Origin: Bifidobacterium saguini DSM 23967
GTDB taxonomy: Bacteria; Actinomycetota; Actinomycetes; Actinomycetales; Bifidobacteriaceae
Reading direction: 5' to 3'
Length of the DNA stretch: 64,000 nt
Assembly: GCF_000741715.1 (NCBI RefSeq)
Contig: NZ_JGZN01000013.1
Coordinates: 1-64,000 of the forward strand
Part shown: one piece after another, positions 1 to 7,738 of the stretch
How the letters are laid out: each line of letters begins with the position of its first letter
Numbering within the stretch: position 1 is the stretch's first letter
The notes under the pieces: model-generated
Seen by the model: the letters and a program-made list of their open reading frames with translations, nothing else
Told to the model about the DNA's origin: nothing
The model's database searches: none
Made by a program: the position numbers and the translations under genes

Positions 1-207
1 TGAAGAGTTCGCCCGCCAGATACGCCGCCACTGGCGGACATCCTCGCCTACTTCGACCACCCCTACACCAACGCGATCCTCGAAGGACTCAACAGCGTCA
101 TCCAGAACGTCAAGACCCGAGCCCGCGGATTCAAGAACATGGGCTACTTCAGCACCATGATCTACCTGACCTGCGGCAAACTCGACCTCAGCACCGTCAC
201 CACCTGA
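1..207 (+). pseudogene. ISL3-family transposase, C-terminal fragment, frameshifted
   Basis: The last ~58 codons read as the C-terminus of an ISL3-family transposase (ILAYFDHPYTNAI, then LNSVIQNVKTRARGFKNMGYF), ending at TGA 205-207. The upstream residues EEFARQIRRHW typical of the family lie in the +1 frame (from base 2), so a frameshift falls near base 35 and the protein cannot be read through. The 5' part lies outside the window. It is the only transposase sequence seen here, and it indicates that this edge is an old insertion site. Confidence 0.75.
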
Positions 208-460
208 CAGACCCACCCACACCAAACAGCGAAAGGCCGAAAAAGTATATAGCAAACGTTGTCATAATTACACTCGGCATGTCTATAGTTCGGGAGAAAA
301 ATCACAATAGCCCCCATCAGTCATACGAATAAATTCATGCAATTGCAGTATTTTGTAGATAATCGCCACATATATGCCCCACTTCATTTCTGCGCATTTG
401 TCTTGCATACGTATGCGGAGCCATTTATTGAAGATCAATAATCACATAAGGAAGAGCACA

Positions 461-600
461 ATGAAAAGAATTGCACATCGCAATTCATCATCACAAAGTT
501 GCAAGCGTTGTCAATCACGTTCTTAGTATCTGCCGCCACGGTTTATACATCATCGTCAGCCTCTCTGCAGCCGTCTGACGCACTTATGAACCATGCATGA
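461..600 (+). pseudogene. Possible relic of a small secreted peptide gene
   Basis: ATG 461 follows an AAGGA-type ribosome binding site (448-452) and opens a short Lys/Arg-rich N-terminus that stops at a TAG after 21 codons. The +1-shifted frame from 499 continues as a hydrophobic stretch (ALSITFLVSAATVY) followed by SSSASLQPSDALMNHA and TGA 598-600. The two frames together resemble a signal peptide split by one frameshift. The protein is not recognised and may never have been a gene. Confidence 0.22.
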
Positions 601-611
601 TATCGTTGTCA
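596..611. promoter_or_regulatory. Putative LacI operator upstream of the regulator gene
   Basis: The 16-mer CATGATATCGTTGTCA recurs base for base at 1770-1785. Its core TGATATCGTTGTCA is an imperfect dyad around a central CpG (10 of 14 positions symmetric), the usual layout for LacI-family operators. It lies 50 bp before the regulator start, which suggests autoregulation. Confidence 0.6.
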
Positions 612-661
612 CAGCAATGATGGCATAGTGCAAACATGACAAACTCGCACAGGCGAGCAAA

Positions 662-1693
662 ATGGCGAAGGCGGTTCCAATGACCAAGGCAAGCATTCAG
701 GCGGTGGCTCGCGAAGCTGGCGTCTCCGTATCCACCGTGTCCCGCACTTTTGCCAAACCGGATCTGGTGCTTCCTGAAACCCGCGACAAGGTGATGGCCG
801 CTGCCGAAAAGTTGGATTATTCGGTCTCCCGCTCGGCAGCCGCTCTGAAATCCGGGCAGTCATTCCGCATCGCGCTGCTGGCAAGCGAAACCATCACCAC
901 ATGGTTCAATGCCAATATTTTCGCCGGCCTTGACTCGGTGCTTCGCCCGGCCGGTTACGACACCGTGCCCTACCCGATGCGCAATGCGGGCGAGCGCCAA
1001 GCGTTCTTCGAGGATTTGCCAGTGCGCCGCAATGCCGACGCCGTGGTGGTCAGCTCCTTCAACATCGAGCCTGCCGAGGTCGAACGGCTCAAGCACATGC
1101 ACGTGCCGATCATCGGCATCAACATTCCTTCCAATGAAGGATTCGATGCCGGCGTCAGCATCGACGACCGCGCAGCCACCCGCTCCGCCATCGAACATCT
1201 CATCGCCCTCGGTCATCGTCATATCGCCTTTGCGGGCGGCGAAACCATCGTGACCAGCATGAAATACAGCGCTGAGGCGCGCCTGCAAGGTCTGCTGGAT
1301 GCCGCTGCAGCGCATCCGGACGTCACGGTGACGCATCTACAGGTACCGCGCAACGAGATGGAAGCCAGCGCTGTATTGAACGCAGTACTTACCGCTCCGG
1401 CCGACGTGACCGCATTCTGCTTTGAGGACGATCAGATGGCGCTGCCAGCGCTGTTCCGTTTGCGCCAGTACGGCCGCCGCATACCTCAGGATGTTTCCAT
1501 CATCGGCTTTGACGATTTGGATATGGCACAGGACGTGGGACTGACCACATTGCATCAGAACCCATTCGCAATGGGTGCCACCGCAGCCCAGATGGCGCTG
1601 GATGCGATTGCCGGCAAGTCTATCGAGCCGGCGTTCCAGAAGCCGGATGCTCCGTTGATGCTGCGTGAGACCACTGCTCCGCCGCGCGCGTAA
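662..1693 (+). CDS. LacI-family transcriptional regulator of the alpha-glucosidase
   Basis: A 343-residue LacI/GalR-type repressor. The N-terminal helix-turn-helix and hinge are clear (IQAVAREAGVSVSTVSRTF, then about 40 residues to the hinge region), followed by a periplasmic-binding-protein-like sensor domain ending in the typical DVSIIGFDDLDMAQ segment. A second start at 680 (MTKAS) has GAAGG nine bases upstream and may be the true one. It lies directly upstream of a GH13 alpha-glucosidase, and both genes carry an identical operator word, so it most likely controls alpha-glucoside use. The effector sugar cannot be read from the sequence. Confidence 0.88.
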   Translation: MAKAVPMTKASIQAVAREAGVSVSTVSRTFAKPDLVLPETRDKVMAAAEKLDYSVSRSAAALKSGQSFRIALLASETITTWFNANIFAGLDSVLRPAGYDTVPYPMRNAGERQAFFEDLPVRRNADAVVVSSFNIEPAEVERLKHMHVPIIGINIPSNEGFDAGVSIDDRAATRSAIEHLIALGHRHIAFAGGETIVTSMKYSAEARLQGLLDAAAAHPDVTVTHLQVPRNEMEASAVLNAVLTAPADVTAFCFEDDQMALPALFRLRQYGRRIPQDVSIIGFDDLDMAQDVGLTTLHQNPFAMGATAAQMALDAIAGKSIEPAFQKPDAPLMLRETTAPPRA

Positions 1694-1769
1694 TCATATA
1701 AACAATCATTGCTTTGACTACGTTGCCATGCAACGCGCTGCAATCATTAATTTCTTTTTTGTACATATT

Positions 1770-1785
1770 CATGATATCGTTGTCA
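1770..1785. promoter_or_regulatory. Putative LacI operator upstream of the alpha-glucosidase
   Basis: Second exact copy of CATGATATCGTTGTCA (first at 596-611), 68 bp before the glucosidase start codon and just after a T-rich stretch. It is probably the site through which the adjacent LacI regulator represses the enzyme. Confidence 0.62.
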
Positions 1786-1852
1786 TGGCATAGCAATGAA
1801 GCGCACACGCACTCACCCATACATCCGCAGCAATGTGCAAAAGGAGCCCATT

Positions 1853-3667
1853 ATGACCGCCAACAACCTTAATGACGACTGGTGGAAGCAGGCAGTCGTC
1901 TACCAGATCTACCCGCGCAGCTTTAAGGACGTCAACGGCGACGGCCTCGGCGACATCGCCGGCGTCACCGAAAAGATGGACTACCTCCAGCACCTCGGCG
2001 TAGACGCCATCTGGCTTTCCCCGTTCTACCCATCCGATCTGGCCGACGGCGGCTACGACGTGATCGACTACCGCAACGTCGACCCACGCCTTGGCACTAT
2101 GGCTGATTTCGACGAAATGGCCAAAACCGCGCACGCAGCCGGCATCAAGGTCATTGTTGACATCGTGCCGAACCACACTTCAGACAAGCACGTCTTCTTC
2201 CAGGAAGCATTGGCCAGCAAGCCTGGTTCCCCTGCACGAGACCGCTATATCTTCCGCGAAGGCCGCGGGACGCACGGCGAATTGCCGCCGAACGATTGGC
2301 AATCCTTCTTTGGCGGGCCGGCCTGGGCTCGCGTGGCGGACGGCCAGTGGTACCTGCACCTGTTCGACAAGGCCCAGCCTGACGTGAACTGGAAGAATCC
2401 GGACATCCACGAGGAATTCAAGAAAACGCTGCGCTTCTGGTCCGACCACGGCACGGATGGTTTCCGCATCGATGTGGCTCACGGCCTGGCCAAGGACCTT
2501 GAGTCCAAACCGCTCGAGGAGCTCGGTCGCGAATACAACGTAGTCGGCGTGCTTTGCCACGACTTCTCCCACCCGCTGTTCGACCGCCGCGAAGTGCATG
2601 ACATCTACCGCGAGTGGCGCCAGGTCTTCAACGAATACAATCCGCCGCGTTTCGCCGTGGCCGAGGCCTGGGTGGTGCCCGAGCATCAGCACCTGTATGC
2701 CTCGATGGACGAGCTGGGCCAGTCCTTCAACTTCGATTTCGCCGAGGCCAACTGGTTCGCCGACGAGTTCCGCGAGGCCATCGCCTCCGGCCTCAAGGCC
2801 GCCGCCGAAACCAATGGCTCCACCACCACGTGGGTGATGAACAACCACGATGTGCCGCGTAGCCCCTCCCGCTATGGTCTGCCGCAAGTCAAGGGCGCGC
2901 CATATCACCAGCTGCCGCACGACTGGCTGCTGCGCAACGGTGCAACGTACCCGGAGAACCGCGAACTGGGTACCCGCCGTGCACGCGCCGCCGCACTAAT
3001 GGAGCTCGGACTGCCCGGTGCCGCTTACGTGTACCAGGGCGAGGAGCTCGGCCTGTTCGAAGTGGCCGATATTCCGTGGGATCACTTGGAGGACCCAACT
3101 GCTTTCCACACCAATCAGGCCACGATGGATAAGGGGCGTGATGGCTGCCGCGTGCCGTTGCCGTGGACCGCATCCGACGAGCCGAAGCTCGCTGATTTCA
3201 GTCTGCCTAAGCCGGCCGATGACGGTACCGGAGAGAATCATGTGCCGCTGTGTGCAGCAGGCCAGTTCGGCACAGGGGCATCGTTCGGCTTCTCCCCTGC
3301 CGTCTATGCCGATGGTAGAACACCGGCAGCCGATCCACATCTGCCGCAACCGCTGTGGTTTAAGGATTATTGCGCTGACGTAGAGCAAGCCGATCCCGAT
3401 TCGATGTACACCTTGTACCGCACCGCTCTGGAGATTCGCCAGCAGCAGCTGACCGCCACGCGCGATACGACTGCGACCCAAGTTGACATGGGCGATGACG
3501 CAGTGGCTTACACGCGCCGCGCAACCGAAGGCCGCACATTCACCTCGGTGACGAACTTCGGCGCGACTCCGCTGGCTCTGCCCGAGGGTGACGTAGTGCT
3601 CACCTCTGCCCCGCTCACCGCCGACGGCAAGCTCCCAACCGACACCTCCGCCTGGATTATTCGCTAG
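1853..3667 (+). CDS. agl: GH13 alpha-glucosidase (oligo-alpha-glucosidase)
   Basis: A 604-residue cytoplasmic glycoside hydrolase family 13 enzyme that releases glucose from short alpha-glucosides. The start at 1853 is set by AAGGAG at 1841-1846; the open frame runs further upstream without a better site. Hallmarks in order: WWKQAVVYQIYPRSF at the N-terminus; DIVPNHTS (region I); GFRIDVAHG with the catalytic Asp (region II); FAVAEAWV with the acid/base Glu (region III); NNHDVPRSPSRYG with the transition-state Asp (region IV). There is no signal peptide. Bifidobacterial homologues act on alpha-1,4 and alpha-1,6 oligosaccharides; the linkage preference here is not determinable. It pairs with the LacI gene just upstream. 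Confidence 0.92.
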   Translation: MTANNLNDDWWKQAVVYQIYPRSFKDVNGDGLGDIAGVTEKMDYLQHLGVDAIWLSPFYPSDLADGGYDVIDYRNVDPRLGTMADFDEMAKTAHAAGIKVIVDIVPNHTSDKHVFFQEALASKPGSPARDRYIFREGRGTHGELPPNDWQSFFGGPAWARVADGQWYLHLFDKAQPDVNWKNPDIHEEFKKTLRFWSDHGTDGFRIDVAHGLAKDLESKPLEELGREYNVVGVLCHDFSHPLFDRREVHDIYREWRQVFNEYNPPRFAVAEAWVVPEHQHLYASMDELGQSFNFDFAEANWFADEFREAIASGLKAAAETNGSTTTWVMNNHDVPRSPSRYGLPQVKGAPYHQLPHDWLLRNGATYPENRELGTRRARAAALMELGLPGAAYVYQGEELGLFEVADIPWDHLEDPTAFHTNQATMDKGRDGCRVPLPWTASDEPKLADFSLPKPADDGTGENHVPLCAAGQFGTGASFGFSPAVYADGRTPAADPHLPQPLWFKDYCADVEQADPDSMYTLYRTALEIRQQQLTATRDTTATQVDMGDDAVAYTRRATEGRTFTSVTNFGATPLALPEGDVVLTSAPLTADGKLPTDTSAWIIR

Positions 3668-3677
3668 GCAAGTGGCG

Positions 3678-3855
3678 TGCCACGCCAGCGCAAAAATAGC
3701 TGAAATACGTTGACGTGGCACGGCCTCCGATGAGGGTCCAACGCACAACGGCTAAAACCGTTGCCACATCAGCGCAAATAATCGTTTGATGTGCTGATGT
3801 GGCAAAGCAGCGTGCCACGTCAGCGTGAGAATAGTCAAAATGCACTGTTGTGGCA
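3678..3855. repeat. Three 43-bp hairpin repeats (TGCCAC type)
   Basis: Three imperfect palindromes of exactly 43 bp lie at 3678-3720, 3762-3804 and 3813-3855. Each begins TGCCAC and ends GTGGCA, with an A/T-rich middle that varies. The second and third are 51 bp apart start to start. They sit between the convergent ends of the glucosidase gene and the rhuM remnant. Relatives of the same size occur at 24652-24943 and 34710-34961. The hairpins could also stop transcription from either side. Confidence 0.8.
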
Positions 3856-3878
3856 CGTGGCACACGCCACAACAAACT

Positions 3879-3919
3879 AAGGCCGCCAACCCGAATCATC
3901 GGGCGGCGGCCTTTGTTAT
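3879..3919. terminator. Terminator, copy 1 of a perfect 41-bp direct repeat
   Basis: A GC-rich hairpin (GGCCGCC ... GGCGGCC with a CCG/CGG inner stem) followed by TTTGTTAT. The identical 41 bases recur at 4756-4796. The TAA stop of the broken rhuM gene (3916-3918) lies inside this copy. It can act on either strand, since A and T residues flank both sides. Confidence 0.75.
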
Positions 3920-4394
3920 TGGCGATGCTCAACCTCCTGCACGAAACGGTCGAAATCAGAGAGCTGCGCATCATTGAACTTATGGAACTCCGCACGAATC
4001 CTTTAATGATGTACTCGCGCAGCGTTTTTGTGGCCCATTGGCGGAAACGCGTGGCCTTCATACTGTTGACGCGATAACCGACTGCGATAATGGCGTCGAG
4101 GTTATAGAACACTACCTCTCTGCGGACCTTGCGACTGCCTTCCTGACGAACTATTTCCATTTTGGAAATAGTTGCGTCTTCATCTAACTCACCTTCTTCG
4201 TAAATATGAGATAGATGTTTTGAGATATTAGGCACATTGACATCAAACAGCTCTGCCATAGCCTTTTGCGTCAACCAGAATGTCTCGTCTTCGTACCGAA
4301 CTTGAACCGGCACGTTGCGATCACCATCCTGATAGAGAACGACGTTGGCCTCTACTTCGGAGTTCAAACTCTCCGAATCATTCTTCTCGCTCAT
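3916..4394 (-). pseudogene. RhuM-family protein gene, internally deleted and frameshifted
   Basis: From ATG 4394 (AAAGGGG nine bases upstream) about 134 codons encode the N-terminal half of a RhuM-family (virulence protein RhuM) polypeptide: the FWLTQKAMAELFDVNVPNISKHL segment and FRQWATKTLREYIIKGFV are typical. The frame then breaks near 3990. In the shifted frame the residues HKFNDAQLSDFDRFVQEVEHRQ run to a TAA, which looks like the normal C-terminal tail. RhuM proteins are usually about 330 residues, so roughly 200 middle residues are gone. The molecular role of RhuM is not established; family members occur in mobile and defence-related regions. It is preceded by an overlapping HTH gene. 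Confidence 0.72.
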
Positions 4395-4674
4395 GATGCA
4401 CATCCCCTTTCGAAAGAAAATCCGTTTCCTGTTCCAGTTCGCGAAGCACGTCAGCAGGGTCTTTGCCGAAGAATCGGCACAGCGAAGCGAATTCCAGCAA
4501 TGTTGGGGTGCCATTTCTCTGCCGAAGAATGTCAATGACGCGACTATGCGTCATATTCGTACCGGCACCAATCCGGCGATACGACGGAGCATCGTCCGAC
4601 TCCTCACGAAGTCGCGCGAAATACTCTGCCGTCAGTCGTTCCAGTTCGCTCCATTGCCTGCCCTTAACTGCCAT
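4378..4674 (-). CDS. Small HTH (XRE-like) DNA-binding protein
   Basis: A 98-residue protein with a helix-turn-helix-like central segment (YRRIGAGTNMTHSRVIDILRQ) and a following helix, LLEFASLCRFFGKDPADVL, typical of Cro/C1-type regulators. Its 3' end overlaps the start of the rhuM remnant by 17 bases, so the two formed one transcription unit. It could be a regulator of that unit or an antitoxin-like protein; nothing in the sequence decides. Both genes lie between two perfect 41-bp terminator repeats. Confidence 0.65.
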   Translation of the reverse strand: MAVKGRQWSELERLTAEYFARLREESDDAPSYRRIGAGTNMTHSRVIDILRQRNGTPTLLEFASLCRFFGKDPADVLRELEQETDFLSKGDVHHEREE

Positions 4675-4755
4675 GCATCTAGACTACAGTAAAGGTTGAA
4701 TATTCTTCCATAGGCGAAATGAGCGAGGAGCATGCAAAATAAACCAGCATACGTA

Positions 4756-4796
4756 AAGGCCGCCAACCCGAATCATCGGGCGGCGGCCTTTGTTAT
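4756..4796. terminator. Terminator downstream of ilvC1, copy 2 of a perfect 41-bp direct repeat
   Basis: Same 41 bases as 3879-3919, about 100 bp beyond the ilvC1 stop. On the minus strand the stem is followed by CCTTTA; on the plus strand by TTTGTTAT. The duplicated terminator brackets the HTH/rhuM cassette. Confidence 0.72.
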
Positions 4797-4895
4797 GCGT
4801 TTTATGCAGACCTAACTCTCTTAGTCATCAGTCGCTTGTGGCGACGGATCGCTTCAATAAAGAGGTCTGAAAGAGCGGGCTCTAACCAGCGAAGC

Positions 4896-5948
4896 TCACT
4901 GAACCTGGGCGCGAGCGATCTTGCCGGTGAAGGAGTTGGCTTCGTCGGCATCCTTGACGCCATCCTTGTTCCAGGAGAACATGGCGCGCAGCTTCGGGCC
5001 AACGGTCTCGATGCGCTCGTTGGAGTACTTCTCCTGCAGCTCCTTGAAGTGCGGAGCGCCGGCATCCTGATCGTCGATGAACTCCTTGGCGAAGGAGCCG
5101 TCCTGGATGCGCTGCAGGTGGTATTCCATGCGCTTGCGGCAGTCCTCGTTGATCACGGTGTTGGTGTAGTCGCCGTACTGAGCGGTGTCGGAGCAGGACC
5201 AACGAGCCTTGTTCAGACCACCCTCGTTCATCAGGTCGACGAGCATCTTCAGCTCGTGGCAGACCTCGAAGTAAGCAATCTCCGGCTGGTAGCCAGCGTC
5301 GGTCAGGACCTCGAAGCCCATCTCGACGAGCTTGTTCACGCCACCCATGAGCACGTTCTGCTCGCCGAAGAGATCGGTCTCGGTCTCCTCCTTGAAGGTG
5401 GTCTTGATGGCGCCTGCGCGCAGAGCACCCAGAGCCTTGGCGTAAGCCAGGGTGATGTCCCAGCCGTCACCGCGCGGATCCTGCTCGACGGCCACCACGA
5501 CCGGCACGCCACGGCCAGCAGCGTACTCACGACGCACAATGTGGCCCGGGCCCTTCGGAGCGACCATGAAGACCGGGTGATCCTCAGACGGCTTAATGTA
5601 GCCGTAGTGGATGTTGAAGCCGTGAGCGAAAGCGACGGCAGCGCCCGGCTTAATGTTCGGCTCGATGTCGTCCTTCCAGATGTTGCGCTGGTACTGGTCA
5701 GGAGCCAGAATCATGATGACGTCAGCCTCAGCAGCGGCCTCCGGCACGGACTTGACCTCGAGGCCCTGCTCCTTGGCAAACTCAACGGACTTGGAAGTCG
5801 GGCGCAGGCCGACGACCACGTCAACGCCGGAGTCACGCAGGTTCAGCGCGTGAGCGTGGCCCTGGGAACCGTAGCCGATGATGGCAACCTTCTTGCCTTC
5901 GAGCACAGAGAGATCACCGTCGTTTTCATACCAAATTTGTGCAGCCAT
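4896..5948 (-). CDS. ilvC: Ketol-acid reductoisomerase 1
   Basis: A 350-residue class I ketol-acid reductoisomerase that converts acetohydroxy acids to dihydroxy acids in valine, leucine and isoleucine synthesis with NADPH. The Rossmann nucleotide-binding loop ([21 protein letters not shown]) and the Mg-binding segments near [12 protein letters not shown] and [18 protein letters not shown] are present. Start 5948 has AAGGAG seven bases upstream; the frame extends 16 codons further without support. It is a close paralogue of the next gene (6326-7378), differing mainly in scattered residues and in the loop after EQDP. An inverted repeat shared with ilvC2 lies at 6139-6155. Confidence 0.95.
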   Translation of the reverse strand: MAAQIWYENDGDLSVLEGKKVAIIGYGSQGHAHALNLRDSGVDVVVGLRPTSKSVEFAKEQGLEVKSVPEAAAEADVIMILAPDQYQRNIWKDDIEPNIKPGAAVAFAHGFNIHYGYIKPSEDHPVFMVAPKGPGHIVRREYAAGRGVPVVVAVEQDPRGDGWDITLAYAKALGALRAGAIKTTFKEETETDLFGEQNVLMGGVNKLVEMGFEVLTDAGYQPEIAYFEVCHELKMLVDLMNEGGLNKARWSCSDTAQYGDYTNTVINEDCRKRMEYHLQRIQDGSFAKEFIDDQDAGAPHFKELQEKYSNERIETVGPKLRAMFSWNKDGVKDADEANSFTGKIARAQVQ

Positions 5949-6138
5949 TAAAGCACTCCTTGTAAAGCTTGCGTACCGGCATTCTTGCCGACACACGGTG
6001 TTGTTGGTTGCGCATGATGTGCGCGTTTGGGGCGTTCGGGGGTAACCGAACTATCTCAAGCGTGGCGGGTGTCGCCTTGTGAGCGCGACCCGGAAACTGA
6101 GCTCTATCCTATCGAGAAGCCGGCCTGCGCTTGGCTCC

Positions 6139-6155
6139 CGTCCACAACGTGAGCC
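6139..6155. promoter_or_regulatory. Inverted-repeat operator upstream of ilvC1
   Basis: On the minus strand this reads GGCTCACGTTGTGGACG, matching the GGTTCAC-N3-GTGAACC repeats upstream of ilvC2 (7523-7562) and of the MFS gene (9531-9547). It lies about 190 bp before the ilvC1 start. Confidence 0.5.
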
Positions 6156-6260
6156 AGTTCACTCTTCGACTTTTGCGCGCATTTGGACATTTTCTCAGTA
6201 TTTGGCAGAAAATACACCGCAGCGAATCATTCTCAATAACCATCGCGCGCGGAAATGCAC

Positions 6261-6307
6261 AAAAAATCCCCGCACACTTGAGCAAACAAGCAAAAGTGTG
6301 CGGGGAT
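6261..6307 (-). terminator. Rho-independent terminator of ilvC2
   Basis: On the minus strand a TCCCCGCACACTT ... AAGTGTGCGGGGA stem with a 13-base loop is followed by TTTTTT, starting about 20 bp after the ilvC2 stop. Confidence 0.85.
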
Positions 6308-6325
6308 ATAACTAATCAGCTAATC

Positions 6326-7378
6326 TCACTGAACCTGGGTACGAGCGATCTTGCCGTTGAAGGACTCAGTCTCGTCCTTGTCCTTGGCAGCGTCGTTGTT
6401 CCAGGAGAACATAGCGCGCAGCTTCGGACCAACGGTCTCGAGGTGCGGGTGAGAGTACTCTTCCTGCAGCTTCTTGAACTTCGGAGCGCCGGCAGCCTGG
6501 TCATCCATGAACTCCTTGGCGAAGGAGCCATCCTGAATGCGCTTGAGCTGGTATTCCATGCGCTTCTTGGTCTCCTCGGTGATAACCGTGGAGGTGTAGT
6601 CGCCGTACTGAGCGGTGTCAGAGCAGGACCAACGAGCCTTGTTCAGACCACCCTCGTTAGCGAGGTCGACCAGCATCTTCAGCTCGTGGAACACCTCGAA
6701 GTAAGCGATCTCCGGCTGGTAGCCAGCCTCGGTCAGCACGTCGAAGCCCATGTCGCACAGGTGGTTGATGCCGCCCATGAGGACGTCCTGCTCGCCGAAC
6801 AGATCGGTCTCGGTCTCCTCGGTGAAGGTGGTCTTGATGGCACCTGCACGCAGAGCGCCCAGAGCCTTGGCGTAAGCCAGGCACAGCGGCCAGGTCTTGC
6901 CATCCGGATCCTGCTCGACAGCGACGACGACCGGGACGCCACGGCCAGCGGCGTACTCACGACGAACGATGTGGCCCGGGCCCTTCGGAGCGACCATGAA
7001 GACCGGGTGATCCTCAGACGGCTTGATGTAGCCGTAATGAATGTTGAAGCCGTGAGCGAAGGCCAGAGCAGCGCCCGGCTTCAGGTTCGGCTCAACGTCT
7101 TCCTTGTAAACCTTGGCCTGGTACTGATCAGGCAGAAGGATCATAACAACGTCAGCCTCAGCGACGGCTTCCGGGACGGACTTGACTTCCAGGCCCTGCT
7201 CCTTGGCGAACTCAACGGACTTGGAGGTAGGACGCAGGCCGACGACCACGTCGACACCGGAGTCACGCAGGTTCAGTGCATGTGCGTGGCCCTGAGAGCC
7301 GTAGCCCAGGATGGCGACCTTCTTGCCATCGAACACGGACAGATCGGCGTCCTTCTCGTACCAGATAGTTGCTGCCAT
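6326..7378 (-). CDS. ilvC: Ketol-acid reductoisomerase 2
   Basis: A second 350-residue class I ketol-acid reductoisomerase, with the same length and domain order as ilvC1 and long identical stretches, for example [20 protein letters not shown] and the [20 protein letters not shown] region. Start 7378 has AAAGGAG upstream. It has its own terminator and its own promoter region with two operator repeats, so each copy is a separate unit. The tandem arrangement implies local duplication. Differences such as [15 protein letters not shown] versus [15 protein letters not shown] suggest divergence rather than recent copying. Confidence 0.95.
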   Translation of the reverse strand: MAATIWYEKDADLSVFDGKKVAILGYGSQGHAHALNLRDSGVDVVVGLRPTSKSVEFAKEQGLEVKSVPEAVAEADVVMILLPDQYQAKVYKEDVEPNLKPGAALAFAHGFNIHYGYIKPSEDHPVFMVAPKGPGHIVRREYAAGRGVPVVVAVEQDPDGKTWPLCLAYAKALGALRAGAIKTTFTEETETDLFGEQDVLMGGINHLCDMGFDVLTEAGYQPEIAYFEVFHELKMLVDLANEGGLNKARWSCSDTAQYGDYTSTVITEETKKRMEYQLKRIQDGSFAKEFMDDQAAGAPKFKKLQEEYSHPHLETVGPKLRAMFSWNNDAAKDKDETESFNGKIARTQVQ

Positions 7379-7522
7379 TTTGGCGCTCCTTTATATCTAT
7401 TGTTTATTTATGGGGTGAGTATTGATTACTGCTTCTGCTTGTGCAGAAAACTTCTGTGGTTTTCCTTGTGGGCTTTTCCGATATGCAGGTTTAGTCCTGT
7501 TCGTTCGGGAAAGTCCGCAAGG

Positions 7523-7562
7523 GGTTCACGTTGTGACCCTTAAATTTTTCACGTTGTGAACC
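7523..7562. promoter_or_regulatory. Two inverted-repeat operators upstream of ilvC2
   Basis: Two adjacent copies of a 17-bp dyad lie at 7523-7539 (GGTTCACGTTGTGACCC) and 7546-7562 (TTTTCACGTTGTGAACC). The core arms are GGTTCAC and GTGAACC around GTT. They sit about 145-185 bp before the ilvC2 start. Related copies precede ilvC1 and the MFS gene at 7721-9109. The regulator is not identifiable here. Confidence 0.6.
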
Positions 7563-7602
7563 GAAATTTTTAGTTATAAATTTGGGTGGATTTGGGTGGA
7601 TT

Positions 7603-7632
7603 TCACTTGGTGAAATCAACGTCTGTGCGGAG
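7603..7632 (-). pseudogene. Remnant of a second MFS transporter C-terminus
   Basis: On the minus strand these bases read ...RTDVDFTK-stop, matching the last residues (DVDFTK-stop) of the MFS gene that ends at 7721, with different codons. A 10-bp tandem repeat (TTTGGGTGGA twice, 7581-7600) follows. This looks like the only trace of a duplicated transporter copy between ilvC2 and the intact gene. Confidence 0.4.
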
Positions 7633-7641
7633 CCGTTAAGC

Positions 7642-7662
7642 AAACAGTCCAGTGGACTGTTT
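7642..7662. repeat. Perfect 21-bp palindrome
   Basis: AAACAGTCC-AGT-GGACTGTTT is symmetric at every position around its central base. It stands alone between ilvC2 and the MFS gene and could be a protein-binding site or a hairpin. Confidence 0.5.
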
Positions 7663-7713
7663 GTAGGCGACGCCTGAGAGAGGCGATAGCCGAACGAAGG
7701 TCGATCGGCAGCC

Positions 7714-7738
7714 GTTGACTTTACTTTGTAAAGTCAAC
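7714..7738. other. Palindrome over the MFS stop codon
   Basis: GTTGACTTTAC-N3-GTAAAGTCAAC spans the last codons and stop of the MFS gene. It has no T-run, so termination by it is uncertain; it may stabilise the mRNA end. Confidence 0.4.

Larger units (their letters stand above)
208..661. other. AT-rich intergenic region after the IS remnant
   Basis: About 450 bases without an intact gene. It is visibly richer in A/T than the flanking genes. It holds a possible relic of a small secreted protein (461-600) and the LacI operator at 596-611. A half-match to that operator (CGTTGTCA) lies at about 258-265. Confidence 0.5.

Noticed and set aside
5949..6260. T-box or amino-acid leader peptide before ilvC1
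   Set aside because: No T-box sequence, no run of Val/Leu/Ile codons and no antiterminator pair were found. The terminator at 6261-6307 belongs to ilvC2.
4836..7543. Two long plus-strand frames over the ilvC genes, very similar to each other
   Set aside because: Their similarity follows from the ilvC duplication on the other strand. They encode Val/Leu/His-rich nonsense.
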